Shown here: positions 6,245-13,596 of the stretch, in pieces
How positions within the stretch are numbered: position 1 is the stretch's first letter
Layout of the letters: the number at the start of each line of letters is the position of its first letter
Assembly (NCBI GenBank): GCA_005881995.1
Contig: VBHV01000619.1
Coordinates: 1-14,605, forward strand
Origin: Chloroflexota bacterium
GTDB lineage: Bacteria; Chloroflexota; Ktedonobacteria; Ktedonobacterales; Ktedonobacteraceae
Direction: 5' to 3'
DNA length: 14,605 nucleotides
Made by a program: the position numbers and the translations under genes
Notes under the pieces: generated by a model
Database searches by the model: none
The model's input: the letters and a program-made list of their open reading frames with translations, nothing else
Told to the model about the DNA's origin: nothing

Positions 6245-7033
6245 TTAGTGTTTCGTGATCCGAATGAACACAATAGTCAGTTCATACAGGAAAGACATCG
6301 CCACGCCCAGGATAATCGGGCTGTAGAAGTCTGCGCCTGGGGTGAGGAATGTTGCTGCAATCCACATGCCGATGTGCGCGGTTGGTCGTTTCCTGCGCAG
6401 CGTCTGAGAAGTTACCAGGCCTAGTTGGGCCAGGAAGGTCAGCACAAGCGGTATCTCAAAGACGATGCCAAACGCGAGCAAGAAGAACGCTACAAAGGTG
6501 AAGTAGCTGTCAGCCGAGACCAACTCTGTAAAGCTATCGGATGCGAAGTTGACGAGCCACTGCACCGGATATTGCAGCACGATGTAGCCAAGCGAGATAC
6601 CTACCAGGAAGAGCACTATGCCTACGAAAATGAATGGAACGGCTGTTTTTTTCTCTTTATCATACAGTCCAGGCGCGACAAAGGCCCAGATCTGGTAGAG
6701 AATCACCGGTATTGCAATCAGGATGCCCGCGGCAAGTGAAAGTTTGAGGAAGACAGTAAACCCTTCTGCCAGCCCTGTAACTATCAGCTTGCCTTTACCA
6801 ATCTGGTCCGCCGTTTTTGGCAGCGGCCAGGTGAGAAAGGTCATGATCTGGACGCGGAAGAAGAAAGCGGCGATCGCCCCGACTACGACGGCAATGATTG
6901 ACTTGAAGATACGCCAGCGCAACTCTTCCAGGTGATCCACCAGTGACATGGCGGATTCATCCAGTTCTTCCTCTTCATCTGTGCTGTATTCATCAACTGT
7001 TGCCATAGGGTCCTGCTGATCTATGGTTGCCAT
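6245..7033 (-). CDS. tatC: Sec-independent (Tat) translocase subunit TatC
   Basis: 262 aa. TatC is the six-helix receptor for twin-arginine signal peptides. Landmarks: SLVDHLEELRWRIFKS at about 30-45, with the conserved LxELRxR cytoplasmic motif that contacts the signal peptide; FKAGLL-like segment FLKLSLAAGILIAIPVILYQIWAFVAPGLYDKEKK; YFTFVAFFLLAFGIVFEIPLVLTFLAQLGLV; and LTPGADFYSPIILGVAMSFLYEL. An acidic N-terminal extension (YSTDEEEELDES) precedes the core. ATG 7033-7031 has AGGAGT 5-6 nt upstream. A second in-frame ATG nine codons later starts a near-repeat of the first residues (MATIDQ.. / MATVDE..), so the start is slightly uncertain. Downstream of tatA on the same strand with a 76-nt gap; the pair is the minimal TatAC system. 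Confidence 0.96.
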   Translation of the reverse strand: MATIDQQDPMATVDEYSTDEEEELDESAMSLVDHLEELRWRIFKSIIAVVVGAIAAFFFRVQIMTFLTWPLPKTADQIGKGKLIVTGLAEGFTVFLKLSLAAGILIAIPVILYQIWAFVAPGLYDKEKKTAVPFIFVGIVLFLVGISLGYIVLQYPVQWLVNFASDSFTELVSADSYFTFVAFFLLAFGIVFEIPLVLTFLAQLGLVTSQTLRRKRPTAHIGMWIAATFLTPGADFYSPIILGVAMSFLYELTIVFIRITKH

Positions 7034-7109
7034 ATCTACTCCTGTAGAGCGGGTATAATGCTAACAAGGGAACCATGCATGCATGTCCTCCCGCTTGCGG
7101 CAACCGCCG

Positions 7110-7415
7110 TTAATCATTACTGTGTAATTCTGTGTGAGTTGTTTCAGTGCGAGTTACTTCGCTGTAGGCGGGTTTGGCGGGTACCTCGTCCTGCAAGGGA
7201 ACGCTGCCCTGGCTGAGCTTACTCATATCTTTGGAACTAACCGGCAGCTTCTCTTCCTCTTCCTTATGCGCGGTCAACTCGTTCATGCCTTTGCGAAACT
7301 CTTTTATACTTTTACCGATGGCAGAACCCATCTCCGGCAGCTTTTTGGGGCCAAAGATAAGCAGAGCGATGATAAGAATGACGATCAAATCGAATCCGTG
7401 AAATCCGGGGATCAT
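7110..7415 (-). CDS. tatA: Sec-independent (Tat) translocase subunit TatA
   Basis: 101 aa. One N-terminal membrane helix (residues about 8-21, FDLIVILIIALLIFG), the invariant FGPKKLPE hinge at about 21-28, then the amphipathic helix MGSAIGKSIKEFRKGMNEL. The rest is an acidic/polar unstructured tail. TatA oligomerises to make the translocation path for folded proteins. The ATG start has AAAGGA about 9 nt upstream. The gene precedes tatC, as usual. Only one TatA-type protein is seen and there is no TatB, which fits a monoderm TatAC system. Confidence 0.96.
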   Translation of the reverse strand: MIPGFHGFDLIVILIIALLIFGPKKLPEMGSAIGKSIKEFRKGMNELTAHKEEEEKLPVSSKDMSKLSQGSVPLQDEVPAKPAYSEVTRTETTHTELHSND

Positions 7416-7447
7416 GGTGAGTGTCCTTTCTTGCCCTATCGAGACCT

Positions 7448-7461
7448 GTACAAATTTGTAC
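7448..7461. promoter_or_regulatory. 14-nt perfect palindrome upstream of tatA
   Basis: GTACAAATTTGTAC, fully self-complementary, is centred about 40 nt before the tatA start and overlaps the expected promoter region. It looks like an operator for a dimeric regulator. Its left half lies in GACCTGTACAAA, which is also found at 2611-2622 in the divergent region ahead of the GlsB-like gene. Confidence 0.4.
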
Positions 7462-7488
7462 GCTTCTTAACTATTCGATACTAGCTTG

Positions 7489-7536
7489 CATCCTGCCTGA
7501 GTGCGCAGCACTAGCACGCAGTGCGTTGGCAGGATG
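7489..7536 (-). terminator. Hairpin between the LCP gene and tatA
   Basis: CATCCTGCC (7489-7497) and GGCAGGATG (7528-7536) form a perfect 9-bp stem closing a 30-nt loop with an inner TGCG/CGCA pairing. It lies 24 nt past the LCP stop on the minus strand and before tatA. No U-tract follows, so termination or attenuation is possible but unproven. Confidence 0.45.
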
Positions 7537-7559
7537 GATTTCAAGGTACTACCTAAATA

Positions 7560-8735
7560 CTATCCAGGCCCATTCACATTACAACTCTGCGCATCGCCCA
7601 GGTTAAAGATGCTATTCCATACCGGTTGGATATTGGCGCAGTTGGGAATGACCACATCCTGATTTGAGCCTGCAGAGGGATCATAGACCGAAGTTGTGTC
7701 CCCATAATCCATATTTCCCTGGCCTGGCCCCAATGTCAGACGCTTCACCGATGAATCTGAGAGGGAACGTCCGAAGTTCGCGAAAGCCAGCATCTCTTGT
7801 TGACTGAAATCGGTATAGACTTTGCCCTGCAAGTCCGTAATGATCTGTGTGAGATGGGTAAACACGTTCGACAGCGTCAGCTTCTTCTTGAGGGCAGTCA
7901 AGACTTCCTGTTGGCGATTGGTGCGACCGAAATCACCTATCAGGTCCGCGTGCCGGGAACGCACGTATTCCAGCGCCTCTTGCCCGTTTAAATGCTGCGG
8001 CCCTGGCACGAGATAGAGACGCCGGTAGGCATAAGGGTTGTTCTGATTGCTGCCGGTATCATCTGGATAGGAGTCATCGACAATGGGGTGCGTCACATCG
8101 ATATCCACGCCGCCGAGCGTATCGATCACGCTGGCAAAACCGCTCAAGCCCACCCAGGCATAGCGGTCAATAGTAATGCCATAATCTTTCTCAATCGTCA
8201 AACGCGCCAGCCGCACCCCGTCATCAAAGCTATTGTGCTGGGTCGCTCCCAGGAAAAACGCCTGGTCGATTTTATGCATCCCGCCAACCTCTGGCACATA
8301 CACCCACGAGTCGCGCGGAATAGAGACCATGTTGACCGTGTTGTGATCGGGATCGATATGAATAACCATCATTACCTGTGTCAGCACGGCGGGGAAGTTA
8401 TATTTCCCATCGTTATCGCTGCCCAAAAGCAGGATATTCCAGGCATGCCCTGTAATAGATCCCTCATCATAGTTTGCAGCCGGTGGTTCATCCTGGCCAC
8501 GGCTGACCGGGTGAATAAAATGCGAAATGGGTATGAGAATATTGTTGTCGATGTAGTAAAAGGCAAAGGCGCCAATGCCGCCTAGCAGCAGGAAGAAGAG
8601 CAGCACGATACTGAGGATAATGCGTTTCCTCCTTGACCAGGGGTTTAGTTTGCGCGGCTGCTTTGGCGGAACAAAACGCGCTTGAGAAGGTTGAGGACGC
8701 AGCGGTAATAATTTTTGCGTAGGTTCTTTATCCAT
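7560..8735 (-). CDS. LytR-CpsA-Psr (LCP) family protein
   Basis: 391 aa. LCP proteins transfer undecaprenyl-linked glycopolymers to peptidoglycan outside the membrane. Order: basic/proline-rich cytoplasmic N-terminus (1-37, ending SRRKR), one membrane anchor (about 38-62, IILSIVLLFFLLLGGIGAFAFYYI), then the extracytoplasmic LCP domain from about 98. Motifs: NILLLGSDND; TQVMMVIHIDP; SIPRDSWV (Arg141, Asp142); GITIDRYAWVGLSGFASVIDTLGGVDIDV; and EALEYVRSRHADLIGDFGRTNRQQ (conserved Arg259/Arg261, Asp268, Arg271, Arg274 that bind the lipid pyrophosphate). The C-terminus ends in a short Gly/Asn-rich segment with two cysteines (VVIPNCANI, AQSCNVN) that could form a disulfide. The ribosome site is poor (GAGG about 14 nt away or CAGG close to ATG). 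Faces the M24 gene divergently. Confidence 0.93.
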   Translation of the reverse strand: MDKEPTQKLLPLRPQPSQARFVPPKQPRKLNPWSRRKRIILSIVLLFFLLLGGIGAFAFYYIDNNILIPISHFIHPVSRGQDEPPAANYDEGSITGHAWNILLLGSDNDGKYNFPAVLTQVMMVIHIDPDHNTVNMVSIPRDSWVYVPEVGGMHKIDQAFFLGATQHNSFDDGVRLARLTIEKDYGITIDRYAWVGLSGFASVIDTLGGVDIDVTHPIVDDSYPDDTGSNQNNPYAYRRLYLVPGPQHLNGQEALEYVRSRHADLIGDFGRTNRQQEVLTALKKKLTLSNVFTHLTQIITDLQGKVYTDFSQQEMLAFANFGRSLSDSSVKRLTLGPGQGNMDYGDTTSVYDPSAGSNQDVVIPNCANIQPVWNSIFNLGDAQSCNVNGPG

Positions 8736-8810
8736 AGCCTGATTAATACCTCATTGAATATAGGAGAATATTCTCTCTCTTCATAGTATTCACACCCTTC
8801 CAACGTAGAT

Positions 8811-8853
8811 AGTATATCATGCTTGAGTCCACTCAAGAAAGACATGATACAAT
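8811..8853. promoter_or_regulatory. Divergent promoter region with palindromic operator candidate
   Basis: Between the LCP gene (leftward) and the M24 gene (rightward). The palindrome CTTGAGTCCACTCAAG (8822-8837) is a perfect 7-bp inverted repeat with a CC centre. Rightward: TTGAGT (8823-8828) and TACAAT (8848-8853) with a 19-nt spacer. Leftward: TATACT (8816-8811) with a poor -35. The palindrome overlaps the rightward -35 box, so a bound dimer could regulate both genes. Confidence 0.4.
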
Positions 8854-8876
8854 AGCATCAACGAGGAGGAATGCTT

Positions 8877-9990
8877 ATGCATCTTGAACATATTCAACAG
8901 GCGTTACGGGACGAGAAGCTGGATGGCTGGCTCTTTTATGACTTTCGCAAATCAAACCCTATCGCGTACCAGATCTTATCAATTTCCCTCGACAGTTTCT
9001 TTTCACGTGGGTGAACTGCCGGGGAACCGCGTCATTTTCCGTACCTGGCAGGAGATACAGACCCACCTGCAGTCCATATTGCTCGCGGGTACGCGTATCG
9101 CGATGGAATATTCCCCCATGAACGCCATCCCCTATATGTCGCGTGTGGATGCAGGCACGCTCGAACTGGTGCGTTCGTGCGGTGTAGAGGTTGTCAGTTC
9201 CGCCAACCTGGCGCAGCGCTTCGTGGCCCAGTTGAGCGAGGCGCAGATGGAGAGCCACCGCGAAGCCGGTAGGCGTTTGATCGCCGCCAAAGATGCGCTC
9301 TTCGCGGCCCTGGGCGACGATGTACGCGCCGGTGCGGCCCTCGATGAGTACAGCGTGACGCAGCGTTTTACCACCCTTATTTCGCAGGCAGGGCTAGTTT
9401 TGCCGGAGGGATCACCTCATGTCGCGGTCAATGCCAATGCCAGCAACCCGCACTATGAACCGACCAGCGCTCAGCATAGTCCTATTGGGCATGGCGACCT
9501 GGTACTCTTCGACTTCTGGGCAAAATTGCCAGAACCGCATTCCATCATTGCCGATTATACATGGATGGCTTTTGCTGGCACACGCGACGAGATCCCCGCA
9601 CTGCAGCGTGAGGTGTTCGAGATCGTGAGGCGAGCGCGCGACACAGGTATAGCCTTTGCACGTAAGCAACTTGCGGCGGGCGAGCGCGTCGAGGGCTGGC
9701 AGGTGGATGATGCTACACGTGCGGTTATTGCCGGGGCGGGCTATGGCGAGTATTTCATTCACCGCACCGGTCACAGCATCGGCACGGTGGTGCATGCCGA
9801 TGGAGCAAATATGGATAATCTTGAGACACGCGATGAGCGTGTCCTGCTCCCCTCGACCTGCTGCTCTATTGAGCCTGGCATCTATCTACCGGAGTTTGGC
9901 ATACGCAGCGAGGTCAACATCCTCGCGCATGAGCATGATGTAGAAGTCACCGGAGTGCCTGTGCAAGCAGAGATTGTCGCCCTCTTGTAA
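8877..9990 (+). pseudogene. M24-family metallopeptidase (Xaa-Pro aminopeptidase-like), frame break near the N-terminus
   Basis: The 5' end, ATG 8877 with AGGAGG 8 nt upstream, encodes MHLEHIQQALRDEKLDGWLF and YDFRKSNPIAYQIL, the usual N-terminus of this family, but stops at TGA 9012-9014 after 45 residues (FFSRG). The rest continues in the next frame from about 9005 (HVGELPGNRVIFRTWQEI) to 9990. Relatives have about 20 residues here (a WFY-x-I-P...KLVH segment) that are missing, so a deletion not divisible by three is the simple explanation. The pita-bread catalytic domain is intact: metal ligands Asp (codon 9511, LFDFWAKL), Asp (9553, IADYTW), His (9772, HRTGHSIG), Glu (9871, SIEPGIYLP) and Glu (9910, RSEVNI). 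Without re-initiation the gene should be dead. A TTG-initiated protein from 8884 would have a nonsense N-terminus. Sequencing or assembly error remains possible. Confidence 0.8.
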
Positions 9991-10090
9991 GGACTCCCTA
10001 CAACCCTCCTCATATTTCAACGTATATGATTGTGAGAACTCAATGTTGAACAGGCGTCGTTAATCAACGCCATCTAGGGAGGTATTATCT

Positions 10091-11572
10091 ATGGGTGATG
10101 AATGGCAAGAGGGTCCTGATGCCACATCAGACAGGCCCCCTCAGTACTCACAAGACGATTTAGATAAACGCATCGAAGAGATTCGGCGTAAAGTTATAGA
10201 AGGCACCAGCGAAGCACAACAGCGTATCAAACGTGTCGTTGATAGAGCGGGGGGGTACTGGCAGCAATCGAATACCTCGTTACAAGCGCGCCAGGCGAAC
10301 AGTGTAGAAGAGGAACGTATTCGCCACCTGGCCAATTCATGGAGCCTGGGCAACTGGCAGCTTGCGCGCGAACTTGGCACCTATATGGACCTCGTTTCGT
10401 GGGCCGAAGACGAGGTATGGGAGATCACTCTACAGTCGCGCTGGGAGACGCGCACAATGGAAGTCATCTCCGAACCTTATAGCGGTCGTCCTGTTGGAAA
10501 AGTGCAGCCGTTATTGCCTGTATGGGATTATGAACTGCCCCCCGTCACCGGTTTGAAAGCTCCCGAGAGCCGCACTCGCCTTACAGGGCAGGAAGAGGTA
10601 TTTGCCTGCACCGCCTGTAACAGCACCGGGCGTCTGCTCTGCGCCTCCTGTAGCGGGCGCGGCTGGGTTGTCTGCCCGGACTGCAAAGGGCGCACGCGCC
10701 TGCGCTGCACCACGTGTCGTGGTCGGGGCTACGTCGCCGACTGGCAAGACGCGAAAAAGAAATCGTTTTTCCAGAAGCGTGCCGAAAATCTGACCGATTC
10801 GGTCACGAATAAGGTCTCCGACCTGTTCGAAGGCATGCGCCAGCAGGGTGTGCCTGTCTCCAATCCCATGGATGCTGACCCTGCTAGCAAGGGGCGTACT
10901 GTTCCCTGCCCGGACTGCGTTAATGGCGAGGTCGATTGCACCTGTGGCACGGGTAAGCGCGTCTGCGAGAATTGCCAGGGCTCAAAAACTGAGATTTGTT
11001 CCCACTGCGGTGGCACAGGCAAAGTAGTACGTCATCGCGAGATTGTACGGCGTTTCGACCTGAGCACACAGACGCAGATTGTTGGGGCGACAGCTATTCC
11101 TGAGCAGCGCCTGGCGAAAGCGAGTGGGGACCTGGTCTATAACGCCGAGGTCAACGAAACGCTCTATCCAGATGCCGCTCCCGAAAGTGTGCCGATGGAT
11201 GTATGGAGCGCCGCCGTCCAGTTGGCGCAAAACGTCACCGCTGGTGAGCGCACAACCAACCCGCGTGAGCAGTCGCGAGCCAGCTTACAGGTGTTGGAGT
11301 TAACGCGCATCCCCTATACCAAAGTGGATTATCGCTATGGAGACCAGGACTATGTCTTCTACATCTACGACGTGGATGGAAAAGAGAAGTTTTATGCTGA
11401 CCGCTATCCCGCTCGCTGGGATCGCGTCGAGCGCCTCTTCCGCTCCATCACCAACGACCTGATGGCTCCCGCCCAGGGCACCGCGCAGGCCAATGCGGCT
11501 GGCGATCAGGTACGCGGCTATCGCGTGCCCGTTGAGAAGCCACCCTACTCGATTACTGAAGAAGAGGAATAG
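10091..11572 (+). CDS. SSUH2-like protein with two cysteine-rich (DnaJ-type) zinc clusters, no J domain
   Basis: 493 aa, soluble. Residues 1-75: charged, predicted helical. About 100-170: beta-rich segment with RWETRTMEV and VWDYELPPVTGLKAPESR. Cluster 1 (173-213): four CxxC units (C173, C184, C195, C206) spaced exactly 11 residues apart, two with the full CxxCxGxG form (CASCSGRG, CTTCRGRG). Linker 214-270, basic then polar. Cluster 2 (273-311): CPDC, CTCGTG (one cysteine pair compressed), CENC, CSHCGGTG. C-terminal domain (about 315-465): IPEQRLAKASGDLVYN, ELTRIPYTKVDYRY and DYVFYIYDVDGKEKFYADRYP. The order (WD-x-PP entry, cysteine clusters, then 'leucine-lysine-alkaline' tail with YxYxxxxYVxYIYxxD) matches what I remember of animal SSUH2 proteins, not DnaJ, which would need an N-terminal HPD domain. 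Role unknown; zinc binding and protein binding are likely. ATG with GGGAGG about 9 nt upstream; ends at a strong terminator. Confidence 0.82.
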   Translation: MGDEWQEGPDATSDRPPQYSQDDLDKRIEEIRRKVIEGTSEAQQRIKRVVDRAGGYWQQSNTSLQARQANSVEEERIRHLANSWSLGNWQLARELGTYMDLVSWAEDEVWEITLQSRWETRTMEVISEPYSGRPVGKVQPLLPVWDYELPPVTGLKAPESRTRLTGQEEVFACTACNSTGRLLCASCSGRGWVVCPDCKGRTRLRCTTCRGRGYVADWQDAKKKSFFQKRAENLTDSVTNKVSDLFEGMRQQGVPVSNPMDADPASKGRTVPCPDCVNGEVDCTCGTGKRVCENCQGSKTEICSHCGGTGKVVRHREIVRRFDLSTQTQIVGATAIPEQRLAKASGDLVYNAEVNETLYPDAAPESVPMDVWSAAVQLAQNVTAGERTTNPREQSRASLQVLELTRIPYTKVDYRYGDQDYVFYIYDVDGKEKFYADRYPARWDRVERLFRSITNDLMAPAQGTAQANAAGDQVRGYRVPVEKPPYSITEEEE

Positions 11573-11577
11573 ATTGA

Positions 11578-11625
11578 CGGTATAAAAAATCCCCGCAACA
11601 AGCGTTGCGGGGATTTTTTATACCG
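11578..11625. terminator. Perfect intrinsic terminator after the SSUH2-like gene
   Basis: Two 22-nt arms pair without mismatch (CGGTATAAAAAATCCCCGCAAC with its complement) around loop AAGC. The GC core CCCCGCAAC/GTTGCGGGG is followed by TTTTTT on the plus strand and flanked by AAAAAA on the other side, so it can terminate in both directions. It starts 5 nt after the stop and ends 25 nt before the adenosine deaminase ATG I favour. Confidence 0.93.
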
Positions 11626-11650
11626 ACTCATGATGAAAGGAAATTCGACC

Positions 11651-12709
11651 ATGATTGCTGAGCATCTCGAACGCTACCTTTTAGCCATACCGAAAGCCGA
11701 ACTGCACGTTCACCTGGAAGGGTCTATACAACCTGCGACGCTGCTCATCCTGGCACAGCGGAATGGGGTTGACCTGCCGGTACACACTATTGAAGACGTG
11801 CAAAAATGGTTCATCTTTCGCGATTTTAACCACTTCATCGAGATTTATCTGGATATCACCCGCTGCTTGAGAACGATCGAGGATTACGAGCTGATCGCCT
11901 ACGAGTTTGGCGCGAATATGGCAAGACAGAACATCCGCTATGCCGAAGTGACATTCTCGCCGAGTACCCATCGCTACGCCCTCGACATTCCTCATGACAC
12001 CTATTTTGCCGGATTGACACAAGGGCGAGAACGAGCGCGGGCTGAATTTGGCGTCGAAATTCGCTGGGTCTTCGATATCGTCCGAAATGTCGAGGACGAG
12101 GCACGAAACCGCGAACTGGCCGACTACGTGACATCTGTAGCGATAGAGGGCAAGGACGATGGTGTGGTGGCGTTAGGTCTTGTCGGAGCAGAGATAGGCT
12201 ATCCACCCGAACGCTACGCCCGCTGGTTTGAGAGGGCGAGGGAAGCTGGATTGCACAGCGCACCTCACGCCGGAGAAACTGTCGGGCCGACCAGCGTATG
12301 GGGCGCTTTGAGGGTATTGGCAGCCGAGCGCCTGGGACATGGTGTGCGAGCTATTGAGGACCCTGCGCTGGTGGAATACCTGGCGGAACAGCATATACCG
12401 CTCGAACTATGTCCAACAAGTAATGTATGCCTGGGCATCTATGCAAATACTGCTGAGCATCCATTCCCGCGCTTGTATAGTGCAGGAGTGCCTGTTACCA
12501 TCAACTCTGACGATCCGCCCTTGTTCAATACCGATCTCAATACCGAGGTCAAACTGCTGGTTGACCCGTTCAATTTTGACATTGAGACGGTCAATCACAT
12601 TGTACTGAACGGTGTGCGTCACAACTTCTTGCCTTTAGAAGAGAAGCAGGTAATGGAAGCGACGTTTTCGGCGGAAATGGCGCGACTGCGGCAAGTATAC
12701 GGGTTGTAA
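11651..12709 (+). CDS. add: Adenosine deaminase family protein
   Basis: 352 aa from ATG 11651, chosen over ATG 11630 (7 codons longer, almost abutting the terminator) because AAAGGA lies about 9 nt upstream. The enzyme deaminates adenosine/deoxyadenosine to inosine in purine salvage. All zinc and catalytic residues are visible: His19 and His21 (PKAELHVHLEGS), His206 and Glu209 (SAPHAGET), His230 (RLGHGVRA), Asp287 and Asp288 (TINSDDPPLF), plus ELCPTSNVCLG. Length matches the family (330-350 aa). Close relatives in the same family deaminate adenine or 6-aminodeoxyfutalosine (menaquinone pathway), so exact substrate is not fixed by these motifs. Spacing leaves almost no room for a normal promoter between the terminator and the start codon (see findings). 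Confidence 0.92.
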   Translation: MIAEHLERYLLAIPKAELHVHLEGSIQPATLLILAQRNGVDLPVHTIEDVQKWFIFRDFNHFIEIYLDITRCLRTIEDYELIAYEFGANMARQNIRYAEVTFSPSTHRYALDIPHDTYFAGLTQGRERARAEFGVEIRWVFDIVRNVEDEARNRELADYVTSVAIEGKDDGVVALGLVGAEIGYPPERYARWFERAREAGLHSAPHAGETVGPTSVWGALRVLAAERLGHGVRAIEDPALVEYLAEQHIPLELCPTSNVCLGIYANTAEHPFPRLYSAGVPVTINSDDPPLFNTDLNTEVKLLVDPFNFDIETVNHIVLNGVRHNFLPLEEKQVMEATFSAEMARLRQVYGL

Positions 12710-12892
12710 TGAAGAGCGGCAACTGTATATCATGGGGACACTTCTTTGTGGGAAGGCGCAGGAGCAAAGCATAGAAGCCAATCCGAAGCAGATTTTACCT
12801 TAGTCCTGATGCTTTTGTACTGGACAAATAGAGACGCTACGCAGGTTGATAGACTGTAGACGAAGTAGCAACCATAATTAACCACGCTCCCC

Positions 12893-12976
12893 ATGGTACG
12901 CCGATATTCTAAATATAAACTGCTGTTAGATGAAGGATTTCCCCCGCGCTCGTACTTTCCCATGCTCAACTGGTAA
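12893..12976 (+). pseudogene. Possible N-terminal remnant of a DUF5615/PIN-like toxin gene
   Basis: A 27-codon frame encodes MVRRYSKYKLLLDEGFPPRS followed by YFPMLNW and TAA. KLLLDEG-PPR-YFP-LN resembles the conserved N-terminus of PIN-like/DUF5615 RNases (the Asp-Glu of LLLDE is a metal-binding acid there). The rest of a 110-130 aa protein is absent. Similarity is by memory of the motif only. It may be chance. Confidence 0.3.
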
Positions 12977-13111
12977 ATAGGCCGAAGGTTCGGACAAATT
13001 GGGCCAAATAATCAGAAATCGGGCTCAAGGCTTGGACACACAATAAACCACTTAGCTCTTCTCCCTCCTGGAGCGGAAACTTCCAGGCAAGGGGTGGAAA
13101 CCTGTGCTACA

Positions 13112-13133
13112 TCTTTTGTACCGAGAAATGCTC
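13112..13133 (+). repeat. Direct repeat copy 1 (TCTTTTGTAC...GCTC)
   Basis: TCTTTTGTAC-CG-AGAAA-T-GCTC matches the copy at 13432-13453 at 19 of 22 positions. A shorter CTTTTGTAC also occurs at 12812-12820. Meaning unknown. Confidence 0.45.
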
Positions 13134-13431
13134 TCTTCTCGTGAAATGGGGAAGACAAATGGAAATTGTGACGAACCTTGGGCCAAACATTTTTTATCTC
13201 GACGCCTTTTTGATAGAGGCAACAAAGTAGAGGAAGAATATGCTGTTACCTTTTTTCTTTCGTCCTGGAAGCGTTATCTCGATGAACATGATTTCGTAGG
13301 GGAAGTATACTGATAAGTAAATAGGAGCTGCTAGCGCTGTCGGTGATGGGGTCAGCATAGCGAAACTTGCTTTCTGTACGCTAAAAATAGGACGCGAAGA
13401 TTCTCCGACAGGTTTCTCCGGCACACTCCTC

Positions 13432-13453
13432 TCTTTTGTACGCAGAAAAGCTC
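13432..13453 (+). repeat. Direct repeat copy 2 (TCTTTTGTAC...GCTC)
   Basis: TCTTTTGTAC-GC-AGAAA-A-GCTC, in the same direction as copy 1, 320 nt later and about 285 nt upstream of the regulator's start codon. Together with the CTTTTGTAC at 12812 these sit at intervals of about 300 nt. Confidence 0.45.
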
Positions 13454-13596
13454 GAAGTACTTGCATTGCTCGATTCAACTTGTCAGAGGATGGCTCTTCT
13501 CCGTCAAACATGCTCCGACCAGTTGACGACAGACTGCACACGCATTTTCGAAACGTTCATGTTGAGAGCGTCTCTCCCATCTTTGTCATTATCTTC

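Larger units (their letters stand above)
12710..13596. other. About 0.9 kb without a convincing intact gene
   Basis: This stretch is visibly more AT-rich than the flanking genes, full of stop codons in all frames, and its short open frames (for example 13104-13313 plus, 13194-13541 minus) have neither good ribosome sites nor recognisable products. It contains a possible toxin-gene remnant (12893-12976), a small stem CCTGGA/TCCAGG (13067-13087) and two imperfect 22-nt direct repeats (13112 and 13432). It looks like decayed accessory DNA plus the regulatory region of the following regulator. Confidence 0.6.

Noticed and set aside
7074..7085. CATGCATGCATG palindrome between tatA and tatC
   Set aside because: Simple ATGC tandem repeat, so self-complementary by nature; no promoter or other feature attached.
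7992..8585. 197-codon plus-strand frame inside the LCP gene
   Set aside because: Antisense to a well-supported LCP domain.
10091..11572. Calling the cysteine-rich protein DnaJ
   Set aside because: No J domain or HPD motif, eight cysteine motifs in two separated clusters instead of four in one, and a C-terminal domain unlike DnaJ's substrate-binding domain.
13104..13541. Small open frames (69 codons plus, 115 codons minus) in the AT-rich kilobase
   Set aside because: No ribosome site, no recognisable motif, unusual composition; lengths are what chance gives.
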